In this document: positions 25,563-32,916 of the stretch, piece after piece
Numbering within the stretch: position 1 is the first letter of the stretch
Layout of the letters: each line of letters begins with the position of its first letter
Program-made: the position numbers and the translations under genes
Assembly (NCBI GenBank): GCA_025656505.1
Contig: JAHXHR010000030.1
Span: forward strand, 1-33,111
Direction: 5' to 3'
Length of the DNA: 33,111 nucleotides
Origin: Candidatus Thiodiazotropha sp. (ex Epidulcina cf. delphinae)
Lineage (GTDB): Bacteria > Pseudomonadota > Gammaproteobacteria > Chromatiales > Chromatiaceae
Notes under the pieces: model-generated
The model's database searches: none
What the model saw: the letters and a program-made list of their open reading frames with translations, nothing else
Told to the model about the DNA's origin: nothing

Positions 25563-26609
25563 TTAAAACTCTGCCGCGAACTGGATCGTCAGGTTGTTGG
25601 AATGACTGTCGTCGTACGCCTCGGCCCGTGCATATTCGAGGCCGATGGCCGCGCCCTCCATCAACCCGACGGAGAATGTAGTGAGGAGAATCGCTTCAGG
25701 AAGTTCAGTCAACTCGGCATCGTTGGTGCCTTGATAGCCGACCGCTAGCGTGGCTTCACGGTCTGCGACGGCGAAGCCGTATCCACCCTCGACGCTGAAG
25801 GCGCCGGGCTTTTCGCCGGTAGGGAACTCATCCAGGGAGGTGATCGTCTCACCGATTAGGGTAAACGGGCCTGTCTGCATCAGCACATGGAAGGCTAAGC
25901 CGCCGATACGGTCATGTACTGTCCCGGCGTAGTCGATGAGCCCGTCGGAGTCGCCGATGTCGTTGATGTAACCGAGACCGGCATTGAGCGAGAATTGATC
26001 GTTTTCGAACATGTAGGCGAAGCTGAGTCCGAAATTATCGATCTTATTCGTCTCTTCTTCGCCGGCATCGCCGTCGAAGAGGTACAACGAACCGGAAAAG
26101 GGGCCGGTCGAATAACCGCCCAGCAGACTCGTTTCGCGGGTCTCGCCGATCTCCAGTGTGAGCGGATCGGAGATCATCCCGGTCTCGAAGCTACCGAAAG
26201 GCAGATAGAATTGGCCGGCGATGACAAACCAGTCTGCATCGGCTGCGAAGGTGACGGCCGCCACGTCCACATCCAGCTTCTCGTCACCGTCATCCTCGTA
26301 CAGCAGGACGATTTCCGCCGACAATGAGGGATTGATGTCGGCGGCAAGGCCGAGTTCCATGGTGGCCAGGGTCAGATTGCTTTCTGATTCACCCTCATCC
26401 GGATCAGCGAATGCGGCCTCGATTTCGATGATGCCGCCGATTTCCATCTTGTTCAGCCAGTCACCATGCCGTTCATCTGACTGCATGACATCGCCCCGGT
26501 CGTTTGGGTCGGCTTCAGGGAGTTGGCCGTCAAGGCCGACATCGGCCGTAGCGGCTCCTTGCCATGAGAGCGTGATTGCGATGGCTATGTGCAACAATGT
26601 TTTCTGCAT
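25563..26609 (-). CDS. LbtU-family siderophore porin-like outer membrane protein
   Basis: This 348-residue protein resembles the LbtU family, named for the Legionella legiobactin receptor. It has a signal peptide ending near ATA-DVG, then a plug-like or spacer stretch. A long series of amphipathic beta strands follows, with alternating hydrophobic residues (IGGIIEIEAAF, ADINPSLSAEIVLLYEDDGD, VIAGQFYLPFGSFETGMISDP). It closes with the strand NNLTIQFAAEF, whose final Phe is an outer-membrane insertion signal. It is highly acidic. No TonB box is seen. No siderophore synthesis genes adjoin it, so the substrate is unknown. A MITE lies just after its stop codon. Confidence 0.82.
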   Translation of the reverse strand: MQKTLLHIAIAITLSWQGAATADVGLDGQLPEADPNDRGDVMQSDERHGDWLNKMEIGGIIEIEAAFADPDEGESESNLTLATMELGLAADINPSLSAEIVLLYEDDGDEKLDVDVAAVTFAADADWFVIAGQFYLPFGSFETGMISDPLTLEIGETRETSLLGGYSTGPFSGSLYLFDGDAGEEETNKIDNFGLSFAYMFENDQFSLNAGLGYINDIGDSDGLIDYAGTVHDRIGGLAFHVLMQTGPFTLIGETITSLDEFPTGEKPGAFSVEGGYGFAVADREATLAVGYQGTNDAELTELPEAILLTTFSVGLMEGAAIGLEYARAEAYDDSHSNNLTIQFAAEF

Positions 26610-26907
26610 TTTTTTATATACCTCGACACGAAAGAATGTTTGAGGAGTGCTGCTGAACGGCAGAAGCTCGGTTCCCGGCGCGGTTGGTCATTGCGGTGGA
26701 GCGTTGCGGTTCTCTCAAGCCGGTTTGCAGCGGTACTCCGGTTATCGGCAGGTAGAGCGGATCGCTTAGGATGTGATTGAAAAAAACTTGGCCCGAATCA
26801 TGCCTGGCCAATCGCCCAGCCTAAAAACCGCAGATGGACGGGGTGAAGTGTGCGCTTGTGCTCGATGCCGCCGGACTCAAGGCACTCGGTAAGCGTTGCT
26901 ACTTATT
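26610..26907. other. intergenic region between the LbtU-like gene and ycgN
   Basis: About 298 bp with no supported gene. It should contain the promoter of the LbtU-like gene (transcribed leftward). The only clear structure is the MITE end fragment listed separately. Confidence 0.5.
26820..26858 (-). mobile_element. solo MITE end (copy D)
   Basis: CCTAAAAACCGCAGaTGGACGGGG and the following bases up to TGTGCGCTTG are the inverse of the right end of the complete copies, with one change in the terminal repeat. The match ends after about 39 bp. No partner end is nearby, so this is a truncated copy. Confidence 0.78.
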
Positions 26908-27354
26908 TCATACCCAGTCAATCAGGTGAAACTCCCAGTCGTCCGCTTCAGCTTCCGGCACCACCTTGCCACGGATGGAGTGTCCGCCCTTTTCGACGCC
27001 GGCGGAGTCGCCTGTGATCAGCGGATGCCAGGAAGGCAGCTCCTTTCCTTCTGCCAGTAGGCGATAGGTGCAAGTGGGCGGTAACCAGTACGGATCGATC
27101 AGATCGTTTGGCGTGAGAGTCACGCAGTTGGGCACAAGCATTGACCGCTCTTGGTAACGGGTGCAGCGGCAAGTCCCGAGATCCAGGAGATCGCAGACCA
27201 CATTGGTGTAATGGATATCCCGCGTCTCCTCATCTTCCAATTTTTGCAGGCAACATTTGGCGCAACCGTCGCATAGGGATTCCCACTCGTTGGAGGGGAT
27301 GGCGTCAAGTGATCGGGTCTTCCAAAATGGCTGATCGGCGTAGCGTTGTGGCAT
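26908..27354 (-). CDS. YcgN-family cysteine cluster protein (UPF0260)
   Basis: This is a 148-residue cytosolic protein of the YcgN family. It shows the typical N-terminus FWKTRSLDAIPSNEWESLCDGC, the Cys set CDGCAKCC, TNVVCDLLD, CRCTRYQER and PNC, and the later PWLPPTCTYR-like WLPPTCTYRLL. The C-terminus FHLIDWV is also typical. The many conserved Cys suggest a metal or iron-sulfur site, as for the wider YkgJ/cysteine-cluster superfamily. Biological role is not established. It stands alone, between two MITE copies, with about 680 bp of non-coding sequence upstream. Confidence 0.95.
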   Translation of the reverse strand: MPQRYADQPFWKTRSLDAIPSNEWESLCDGCAKCCLQKLEDEETRDIHYTNVVCDLLDLGTCRCTRYQERSMLVPNCVTLTPNDLIDPYWLPPTCTYRLLAEGKELPSWHPLITGDSAGVEKGGHSIRGKVVPEAEADDWEFHLIDWV

Positions 27355-27767
27355 GGGTGAATGCTGACTTCTATAGTAGGCTATGGGTTGTTGTCCGCCA
27401 ATATTCGCGGATCAGGTAAAATGCGATGTGTCAATGCTTAGGTATACATCTTTATTGCGTCACCTCAGTGATTGGCAGGTTAAGAGGAAGTTATGTGACA
27501 ACGCTCGAGAGATATAATATATCCTTTTGATAAATAACAGTTAATATGTATTGTACAGAAATTACACAATCTAAACAGGGTATAGCAACATCAAGGGCCG
27601 TGGGTGAATGCCTCCAGCTTACCCACAAAGATATCCACAGGATCTGTGGAAACATCCGATTGCTGTTTCGGCTCAGGCATCGAAGCATATTTCGGTTATC
27701 TTTTCCAATATGCGATCCCTGACAATCGGGCCTATGGAGGATACACAGTGGTCCATGCGTAATTGAA
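27355..27767. other. non-coding region with AT-rich block and DnaA-box-like sites
   Basis: About 410 bp with no supported gene. From about 27480 to 27600 it is A/T-rich, with TATAAT at 27513. It is followed by three 9-mers close to the DnaA box, described separately. Upstream of ogt there is GGAGG (27736) seven bases before GTG 27748, probably the original start region of that gene. The minus-strand ORF at 27491-28021 is mostly MITE sequence and is not supported. Confidence 0.5.
27619..27653. promoter_or_regulatory. cluster of DnaA-box-like 9-mers with inverted repeat
   Basis: TTACCCACA (27619), ATATCCACA (27631) and, inverted, TGTGGAAAC (27645) differ from the consensus TTATCCACA by one, one and two bases. 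The last two form a perfect TCCACAG-GAT-CTGTGGA inverted repeat. They border an A/T-rich stretch. This could bind DnaA or be an operator for another dimeric regulator. Confidence 0.35.
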
Positions 27768-28035
27768 CCTAAAAACCGCAGTTGACCGCTCCATCCTGAT
27801 ACTAAGCTACCAATATGCAAACTATTGACTTCGATTTGCCTATTCACCTGCCGGGTGAGCCACGCTACGGGGCGCATGGCTGCATTGCAACGCCTTGGAA
27901 TAGCATGAGGATTCCGCGTCGTTGTGCGCCGTGCGGGGATGCACAAGTGTCGCAAGCACAGGGATGTGCAGGAGCGACCCTTGCCCTGCACCCCCGCAAG
28001 CGCACACTTTACCCCGTCCAACTGCGGTTTTTAGG
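27768..28035. mobile_element. complete 268-bp MITE at the start of ogt (copy E)
   Basis: This is a full-length copy without nested insertion. The ends CCTAAAAACCGCAGTTG and CAACTGCGGTTTTTAGG are perfect inverted repeats, and TTGAA is duplicated on both sides (27763-27767 and 28036-28040). The internal part contains a TGCAGG/CCTGCA hairpin near the right end. The right duplication supplies the TTG that begins the recognisable Ogt protein. An open frame crosses the right third of the element in phase with ogt. Confidence 0.93.
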
Positions 28036-28500
28036 TTGAACTACCACGCGGTCGTTCCTCTCCCTTTCGGTCCTATCGGCATTGCCATGTCTGAGGGCGG
28101 ATTGAAGGCGATCGAGTATCTTTCATCGCCGCAGCAGGGTTATCGGCAAGAGGCTCCCGGACTGGATCGCGTAGTCGATGCCATCGAGGCCTATCTGCAT
28201 GATCCCACCTGGCGGTTCGACCTGGATCTTATATTGCTTGGGACAGCGTTTCAGCAACGTGTGTGGAAAGCACTGCAGGCGATTCCCCCAGGCAGGCCCC
28301 TGACATACGGCCGACTGGCTGAAAAGATCGGCAGTGGGGCCAGGGCGGTGGGAAACGCTTGCAGGGCCAATCCCTGTCCTCTTGTCATTCCCTGTCATCG
28401 GGTGGTGGGGGTCAACGGCCTGGGCGGATTCGCCGGCGAGCGGGGTGGTGAGAAACTGGAGATAAAGCGCTGGTTGTTGCGGCATGAGGGTTGGCTATGA
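28036..28500 (+). CDS. ogt: methylated-DNA-[protein]-cysteine S-methyltransferase (Ogt type)
   Basis: This suicide enzyme removes O6-methyl groups from guanine in DNA. The protein (about 154 residues from TTG 28036) begins NYHAVVPLPFGPIGIA, like other Ogt N-termini. It contains the helix-turn-helix region FQQRVWKALQAIPPGRPLTYGRLAEKIG, RAVGNACRANP with the Arg and Asn of the family, and the acceptor Cys in VIPCHRVVG. The start is uncertain because a MITE abuts it. TTG 28036 has no spaced ribosome binding site, and ATG 27964 inside the MITE would add 24 residues. GTG 27748 left of the MITE has a perfect GGAGG but is now cut off. The stop overlaps the xerD start as ATGA. Confidence 0.9.
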   Translation: MNYHAVVPLPFGPIGIAMSEGGLKAIEYLSSPQQGYRQEAPGLDRVVDAIEAYLHDPTWRFDLDLILLGTAFQQRVWKALQAIPPGRPLTYGRLAEKIGSGARAVGNACRANPCPLVIPCHRVVGVNGLGGFAGERGGEKLEIKRWLLRHEGWL

Positions 28501-29402
28501 AGAGCGATGGGGAGGATCTCCGTTTTATAGAGACTTTCTCCGATGCGCTCTGGATGGAGCGTGGTTTGAGTCGTAACACCCTCTCGGCCTACCAATCCGA
28601 TTTGCACAAACTGGCCGATTGGCTGAAAACCCATCAAGGGTACGGTTTGTTGTGGGCGCAACGGGCCGATTTGCAGCGCTATTTGGGAGAATTGGCCCGG
28701 CAGGGACGCAAATCTCGCTCCAGCGCACGTCTGCTCTCCTGTTTGAAACAGTTCTACCGGCATGGTTTGCGCGAGGGTTGGTTGAGCGTCGATCCCAGTG
28801 TGCGAATCGATGCGCCCAAATTGGGCAGGGCGTTGCCGAAATCCCTCTCCGAGGGAGAGGTGGAAGCCTTGTTGGAGGCCCCTGATTCGGAGAATGCGGA
28901 AGGCATGCGGGATCGCGCCATGTTGGAGATTCTCTATGCGACGGGACTTAGGGTATCGGAACTGGTGGATCTGCGCCCGGAACAGGTCAGCCTGACCCAG
29001 GGGGTGATACGGATCGTCGGCAAGGGCGGCAAAGAGCGGTTGGTGCCGATGGGGGATGAAGCGCAGGACTGGCTTGAAAGGTTCTGTGCCGGCGCTCGGG
29101 GAGAACTGCTTGGCGCCCGGATCTGTCCCCATCTCTTTCCTACACGTCGTGGCCATGGCATGACCCGGCAGGCGTTTTGGCACCGGATCAAAAAGCATGC
29201 GGCCACCGCCGGGATCAACCGCCAGGTCTCCCCACATACTTTGCGTCATGCCTTTGCGACCCATTTGCTGAACCATGGCGCGAATCTGCGGGTAGTGCAA
29301 CTGTTGCTCGGCCATAGCGATCTTTCCACCACTCAGATCTACACCCATGTGGCCCGCGAACGCCTGAAACGGCTGCATGCAGAGCACCATCCGAGGGGGT
29401 GA
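28497..29402 (+). CDS. xerD: tyrosine recombinase XerD
   Basis: XerD, with XerC, resolves chromosome dimers at dif and is activated by FtsK. The 301 residues have the SAM-like N-terminal domain (SRNTLSAYQSDLHKLADWL) and the catalytic domain. Active-site residues are the Arg in YATGLRVSELVDL, the Lys in GKGGKERLVP, HTLRHAFATHLL, the His in LLGHSDLST and the nucleophile Tyr in QIYTHV. ATG 28497 overlaps the ogt stop, so the two are translationally linked; the track start at 28491 is two codons early. XerD rather than XerC is favoured by the downstream dsbC, as in E. coli. Confidence 0.95.
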   Translation: MKSDGEDLRFIETFSDALWMERGLSRNTLSAYQSDLHKLADWLKTHQGYGLLWAQRADLQRYLGELARQGRKSRSSARLLSCLKQFYRHGLREGWLSVDPSVRIDAPKLGRALPKSLSEGEVEALLEAPDSENAEGMRDRAMLEILYATGLRVSELVDLRPEQVSLTQGVIRIVGKGGKERLVPMGDEAQDWLERFCAGARGELLGARICPHLFPTRRGHGMTRQAFWHRIKKHAATAGINRQVSPHTLRHAFATHLLNHGANLRVVQLLLGHSDLSTTQIYTHVARERLKRLHAEHHPRG

Positions 29403-29423
29403 AACCAGGGATTCAGCAATAAA

Positions 29424-29450
29424 CCTAAAAACCGCAGTTGGACGGGGTAA
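29424..29450 (-). mobile_element. solo MITE end (copy F)
   Basis: CCTAAAAACCGCAGTTG followed by GACGGGGTAA is the inverse of the right end of the complete copies, with an intact terminal repeat. The similarity stops after about 27 bp. It sits between xerD and yajQ, where it may serve as part of a terminator. Confidence 0.75.
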
Positions 29451-29526
29451 CGCTAATCAAACCAAGGGTCTTGGCGCCGGTTGTGGTAGAGTCTTTGCTC
29501 GATAATTCAGAAGCCGGGAGCATGCG

Positions 29527-30009
29527 ATGCCGTCATTCGATATCGTCTCAGAGGTGGACCTTCAGGAGGTCAGGAACGCCGTGGACCAGGCAAACCGGGA
29601 GATAGGGACCCGCTTCGACTTCAAAGGCGTGAATGCCGAATTCGAGTTGGCCGATAGCGAAATCGCCCTGCGCGCCGAACAGGCGTTTCAACTCGATCAG
29701 ATGATGGATATTTTGCGTCAGAAACTGGTCAAACGGAGAGTCGATATCGCCGCTATGGATATCAAGGATCCGCAGATCAGTCTCAATGCAGCACGGCAAG
29801 CGGTGATTGTCATACAAGGAATCGACAGCGATGTGGCGAAGAAGATGGTCAAGGATATCAAGGCAGGTAAGCTCAAGGTGCAGGCTCAGATTCAGGGTGA
29901 TCAGATTCGGGTGACAGGGAAAAAACGGGATGATCTGCAGCAGGTCATTACAGCATTGCGGAATGCCGACTACGGTCTTCCGCTTCAATACCAAAACTTT
30001 CGGGACTAA
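29527..30009 (+). CDS. yajQ: YajQ-family nucleotide-binding protein
   Basis: This 160-residue protein matches YajQ throughout: [21 protein letters not shown] at the start, [26 protein letters not shown]-like region, [24 protein letters not shown], and the end [10 protein letters not shown]. Some members (Xanthomonas) bind cyclic di-GMP and act with a transcription factor; others bind nucleic acids. It lies between xerD and dsbC, which are adjacent in E. coli, so it appears to be an insertion in that order. It is followed by dsbC after 6 bp, suggesting cotranscription. Confidence 0.96.
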   Translation: MPSFDIVSEVDLQEVRNAVDQANREIGTRFDFKGVNAEFELADSEIALRAEQAFQLDQMMDILRQKLVKRRVDIAAMDIKDPQISLNAARQAVIVIQGIDSDVAKKMVKDIKAGKLKVQAQIQGDQIRVTGKKRDDLQQVITALRNADYGLPLQYQNFRD

Positions 30010-30015
30010 TCATTG

Positions 30016-30810
30016 ATGAAATATTTTGACAAAGTCGGCCTGAAATCGACTCAAACGCTTTCGGCGCTACTCTCTATATTCTTCGCCGCCGGCGCCATGG
30101 CTGAGTCTGCCCAGCAAAATGCGGAAATGCTCAAGGTGCGCGAGGGCATCGGGAAAATCATTCAGCAAGGCACCGTTTCCAGTATCACGCCCACAGAGAT
30201 CGGTGGCTTGTATGAGGTGTTGATAGGCCCACAGATTTTCTATGTTTCCGCCGATGGCAAGTATCTGTTGAGCGGAAAGTTGTTTAATATCGATAACCGT
30301 GAAGATTTGACCACGCCGAAGGTCTCGCAGGCCAAGGCCCGGTTCATCGAGCAGGCCGGGGAAGACGGCATGGTGATCTTCTCGCCGGAAAAATATAGCC
30401 ACACAGTCACGGTTTTTACCGATATCGATTGCGGTTATTGCCGCAAGCTGCATAGTGAGATCAACGATTACAATGCGCTTGGCATTCGGGTGCGTTACCT
30501 GATGTATCCTCGCGCCGGAGTCGGCAGTCCATCCTATGACAAGGCGGTATCCGTATGGTGCGAGGATGATCAAAACGACGCCATGACCCGCGCCAAGGCC
30601 GGCGAGGATATCGAGAAGAAAGTGTGTGACAATCCGGTGGTGGATCATCTTCAACTCGGCAAGTTGTTGGGTGTGAGCGGTACCCCGACGATATTCTTGC
30701 AGGATGGCGATATGTTGCCGGGATATGTGCCTGCGAAGCGCATGAGTGCTATTTTGGAGGGGAAGAAGGCTGGGGAGGCAAAACAGGCAAGTACGAACCG
30801 TATTCAGTAA
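30016..30810 (+). CDS. dsbC: thiol:disulfide isomerase DsbC
   Basis: DsbC is the periplasmic isomerase that corrects wrong disulfides and is kept reduced by DsbD. The 264-residue protein has a signal peptide (ending AMAES), an N-terminal dimerisation domain, and a thioredoxin-like domain. The active site is CGYC in DIDCGYCRKLHSEI, the structural Cys pair is in VWCEDDQND and KKVCDNPVV, and the cis-Pro is in SGTPTIFL. The track start is a TTG one codon before ATG 30016; the ATG is chosen. The C-terminal extension after the usual KMSAILE-like end (KRMSAILEGKK) is short and polar. Confidence 0.95.
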   Translation: MKYFDKVGLKSTQTLSALLSIFFAAGAMAESAQQNAEMLKVREGIGKIIQQGTVSSITPTEIGGLYEVLIGPQIFYVSADGKYLLSGKLFNIDNREDLTTPKVSQAKARFIEQAGEDGMVIFSPEKYSHTVTVFTDIDCGYCRKLHSEINDYNALGIRVRYLMYPRAGVGSPSYDKAVSVWCEDDQNDAMTRAKAGEDIEKKVCDNPVVDHLQLGKLLGVSGTPTIFLQDGDMLPGYVPAKRMSAILEGKKAGEAKQASTNRIQ

Positions 30811-30976
30811 GTTGTCTCCGGATGATCCCCGGCGGCAGCGTCGCGAATTTCTAATATTTCGAAAGCACGAATATCGTCGCTTGATTATGGTTTGTTGAGC
30901 ATTGCCCGGTAACACTTTGTACTTTTTGTCTGCGGCCGGGTGAAATATCCCGGCTAGGGTCTATCCAGGAGTCAGC

Positions 30977-31729
30977 TTGATTTTAGATGTGGCCATGCGT
31001 ACCGATAAGGGTGTGGTGCGGGAGCAAAATGAAGATGCGGTGGGCGGCGATCCCGTAGCGGGTCTGGTGATTCTCGCTGACGGAATGGGAGGCGCCAACG
31101 CCGGTGAGGTGGCCAGCGGATTGGCCGTCGATCTGCTGGTCAGCCAACTGGTTACCGGCCGGCGGCAGAGTGACGGTCGTATCGGCGGCCAGGAACTGCT
31201 GGATGCGATGCAAGGCGTCAATCAGGCGATCCTGGAGCTCTCGCAGCAAATACCCGAATATCAGGGAATGGGAACGACGCTGGTGGTGGGGGTGTTCGGG
31301 GAGAGGAGTCTGATCCATGCCCATGTGGGAGATTCCAGATTATATCGTTTGCGTTTGGGTCTGTTTGAGCAATTGACCATCGACCATACCTTGATCCAGG
31401 AGATGGTGAATGTCGGAGATTTTGTTAGCATTGATCAGGCGCAATCGGCTGGGGTGCCGGTGAATGTGCTGTCCAGGGCCTTTGGTTCGGAAGCGGATGT
31501 GGAGGTTGCTCTCACCGAGGCCGATATCGAACCCGGAGATCTCTATCTCTTCTGCTCCGATGGGTTATCCGGCATGGTGACGGATCAGGAAATGCAAAGT
31601 ATCCTGGAAAATCAAAAGACTGACCTGATGCAGCAGGCCGATGGGTTGGTCGATCTGGCCTGTGGGATGGGCGGTATCGATAATATATCGGTGATCCTGG
31701 TCCGCGTGATGCGGAGTGACGCGAAATAA
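30977..31729 (+). CDS. PP2C-type Ser/Thr protein phosphatase
   Basis: This is a soluble PPM/PP2C phosphatase of 250 residues. The metal-binding motifs are in order: RTDKGVVREQNEDAVG, ILADGMGGANAGEVAS, GMGTTLVVGVF with AHVGDSRLYRL, LYLFCSDGLSGMV, and GGIDNISVILVRV. It matches the bacterial Stp/PppA group that reverses Hanks-type kinase phosphorylation. AGGAG lies about 6 bases before TTG 30977, which supports that unusual start. No kinase gene is within the window, but a double-FHA phosphothreonine-binding protein follows on the same strand after about 290 bp, suggesting a shared Ser/Thr phosphorylation circuit. Confidence 0.93.
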   Translation: MILDVAMRTDKGVVREQNEDAVGGDPVAGLVILADGMGGANAGEVASGLAVDLLVSQLVTGRRQSDGRIGGQELLDAMQGVNQAILELSQQIPEYQGMGTTLVVGVFGERSLIHAHVGDSRLYRLRLGLFEQLTIDHTLIQEMVNVGDFVSIDQAQSAGVPVNVLSRAFGSEADVEVALTEADIEPGDLYLFCSDGLSGMVTDQEMQSILENQKTDLMQQADGLVDLACGMGGIDNISVILVRVMRSDAK

Positions 31730-31771
31730 GAAATGAGCTAGTGTACTAACGTATAAACCATGCTTAATCAG

Positions 31772-31950
31772 AGGCCCGTCAATGCTTCAAGACGCCCTGT
31801 TGGAGTCTGCCGCAGCGCGCAGGCAATGGCGCCCCCCCCCTTGTCAAAGAGCGCTGCAATGCAGGGTTGAGGCATTGACAGGCCTCCGGACGAGGCGTTA
31901 AGCCGTCATCTGCGTTGCTTGGAAAGGGTGCGCCATTCCCTGCGCCTAGC
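31772..31950. repeat. interleaved inverted repeats with C9 tract
   Basis: GGCCCGTCAATGC (31773) has an inverse partner GCATTGACAGGCC at 31872 with one mismatch. GCGCAGGCAATGGCGCC (about 31817) has an imperfect partner GGTGCGCCATTCCCTGCGCC at 31928. The pairs interleave rather than nest. A run of nine C lies at 31832-31840. No gene is supported in this 291-bp gap. It may be a decayed mobile repeat or a structured RNA. Confidence 0.5.
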
Positions 31951-32020
31951 GGCTGATGGCCTGGGGTTACGCTGATATCACCGATCAGTATGATACACCG
32001 GTACCTGGGTGGATGATTTT

Positions 32021-32743
32021 ATGGAAAAGCTCGTAGTTATGAGTGACGATGAAGCGCCGCAAGAGTATAGGCTCATTGATAAGCGCTTGTTGATAGGACG
32101 TGATGAGACCTGCGATATGTGCCTCAGTGATCGATCGGTAAGTCGTCATCATGCCACGCTGATGCGGGTGTTCCGTGGTTTTTCCATTGAGGATGAGCGG
32201 AGCACCAACGGCACCAAGGTGAACGGCACGGTTATCAATAAACGTTTCCTCAAGCACGGAGATCTGATAGAGATCGGCAAGTACCGTATGCGTTACATCG
32301 CCCAACCGCCGGAGCGGGACATGGACGATCCGGACCGTACCGTGGTTTTACGGCCTACCCATCGATCTGAGTTGACCGTGCCGAGTGCTTTTTCAGCCGC
32401 ACCTATGACCCCGCCGACCGCAGGGTCTGCGCCGGTAGCGGGAGAGACCGATAAACAGCGATCCGATACTCACACCGCACAGGAGCCTCAGGCCAAGGTC
32501 CGTTTTCTCTCGGGGGAACATAGAGGTGAGGAAAAGGTGGTGGATCGGGCTTTTTTCAGTGTCGGTAGACCGGGAGGCGATCTGGTGTTGATCAATCACC
32601 GTCATTCCGGTTACTTCCTTCTTAAAGTGGGCGGGGAGAACAATCCGATGATCAACGGAGATCGGATCAGGGCCGGAGGCGTGGAATTGCATAATGGTGA
32701 CCGCATCGACTTGGGTGAATTATCGTTGGAGTTTATAGGCTGA
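32021..32743 (+). CDS. double FHA-domain protein
   Basis: FHA domains bind phosphothreonine peptides. The first domain (about residues 15-90) is canonical: RLLIGRDETCDMCLSDRSVSRHHATL, then DERSTNGTKVNG and LKHGDLIEIGKYRMRY. A Pro/Ala/Thr-rich linker follows (about 105-150), and a second, weaker FHA-like fold ends the protein (FFSVGRPGGDLVLINHRHSGYFLL, MINGDRI, LHNGDRIDLGELSLEF). The ATG at 32021 has GGTGG about 8 bases upstream; the track start at GTG 32009 is less likely. It has no signal peptide or secretion-system neighbours. Pairing with the PP2C gene suggests a role in Ser/Thr phosphosignalling. Confidence 0.88.
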   Translation: MEKLVVMSDDEAPQEYRLIDKRLLIGRDETCDMCLSDRSVSRHHATLMRVFRGFSIEDERSTNGTKVNGTVINKRFLKHGDLIEIGKYRMRYIAQPPERDMDDPDRTVVLRPTHRSELTVPSAFSAAPMTPPTAGSAPVAGETDKQRSDTHTAQEPQAKVRFLSGEHRGEEKVVDRAFFSVGRPGGDLVLINHRHSGYFLLKVGGENNPMINGDRIRAGGVELHNGDRIDLGELSLEFIG

Positions 32744-32916
32744 TCAGGACAACTACGCAGACGGGGAACTACCCTCGAAAAGTGCGGAATTCCCCATGCT
32801 CTTAAATCAATCGCGGATCTTGGATGCAAGCGCTCTCTTTTCTCGCTAGACCCAATCCCGTATGCTTAGCGATCATCCCGGTAATCCCGATTCAGCTCAT
32901 TCACAGACCACGTTTG

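Noticed and set aside
26614-26811. Short minus-strand ORF upstream of the LbtU-like gene
   Set aside because: No start signal, no family features, and it falls in the expected promoter region.
27491-28021. - strand ORF of 176 residues
   Set aside because: Most of it reads through MITE copy E in reverse, and nothing resembles a protein family.
28395-29390. - strand ORF of 331 residues
   Set aside because: Antisense of ogt/xerD, whose products are unmistakable. The composition is His/Gln/Pro-rich, as expected of a shadow frame.
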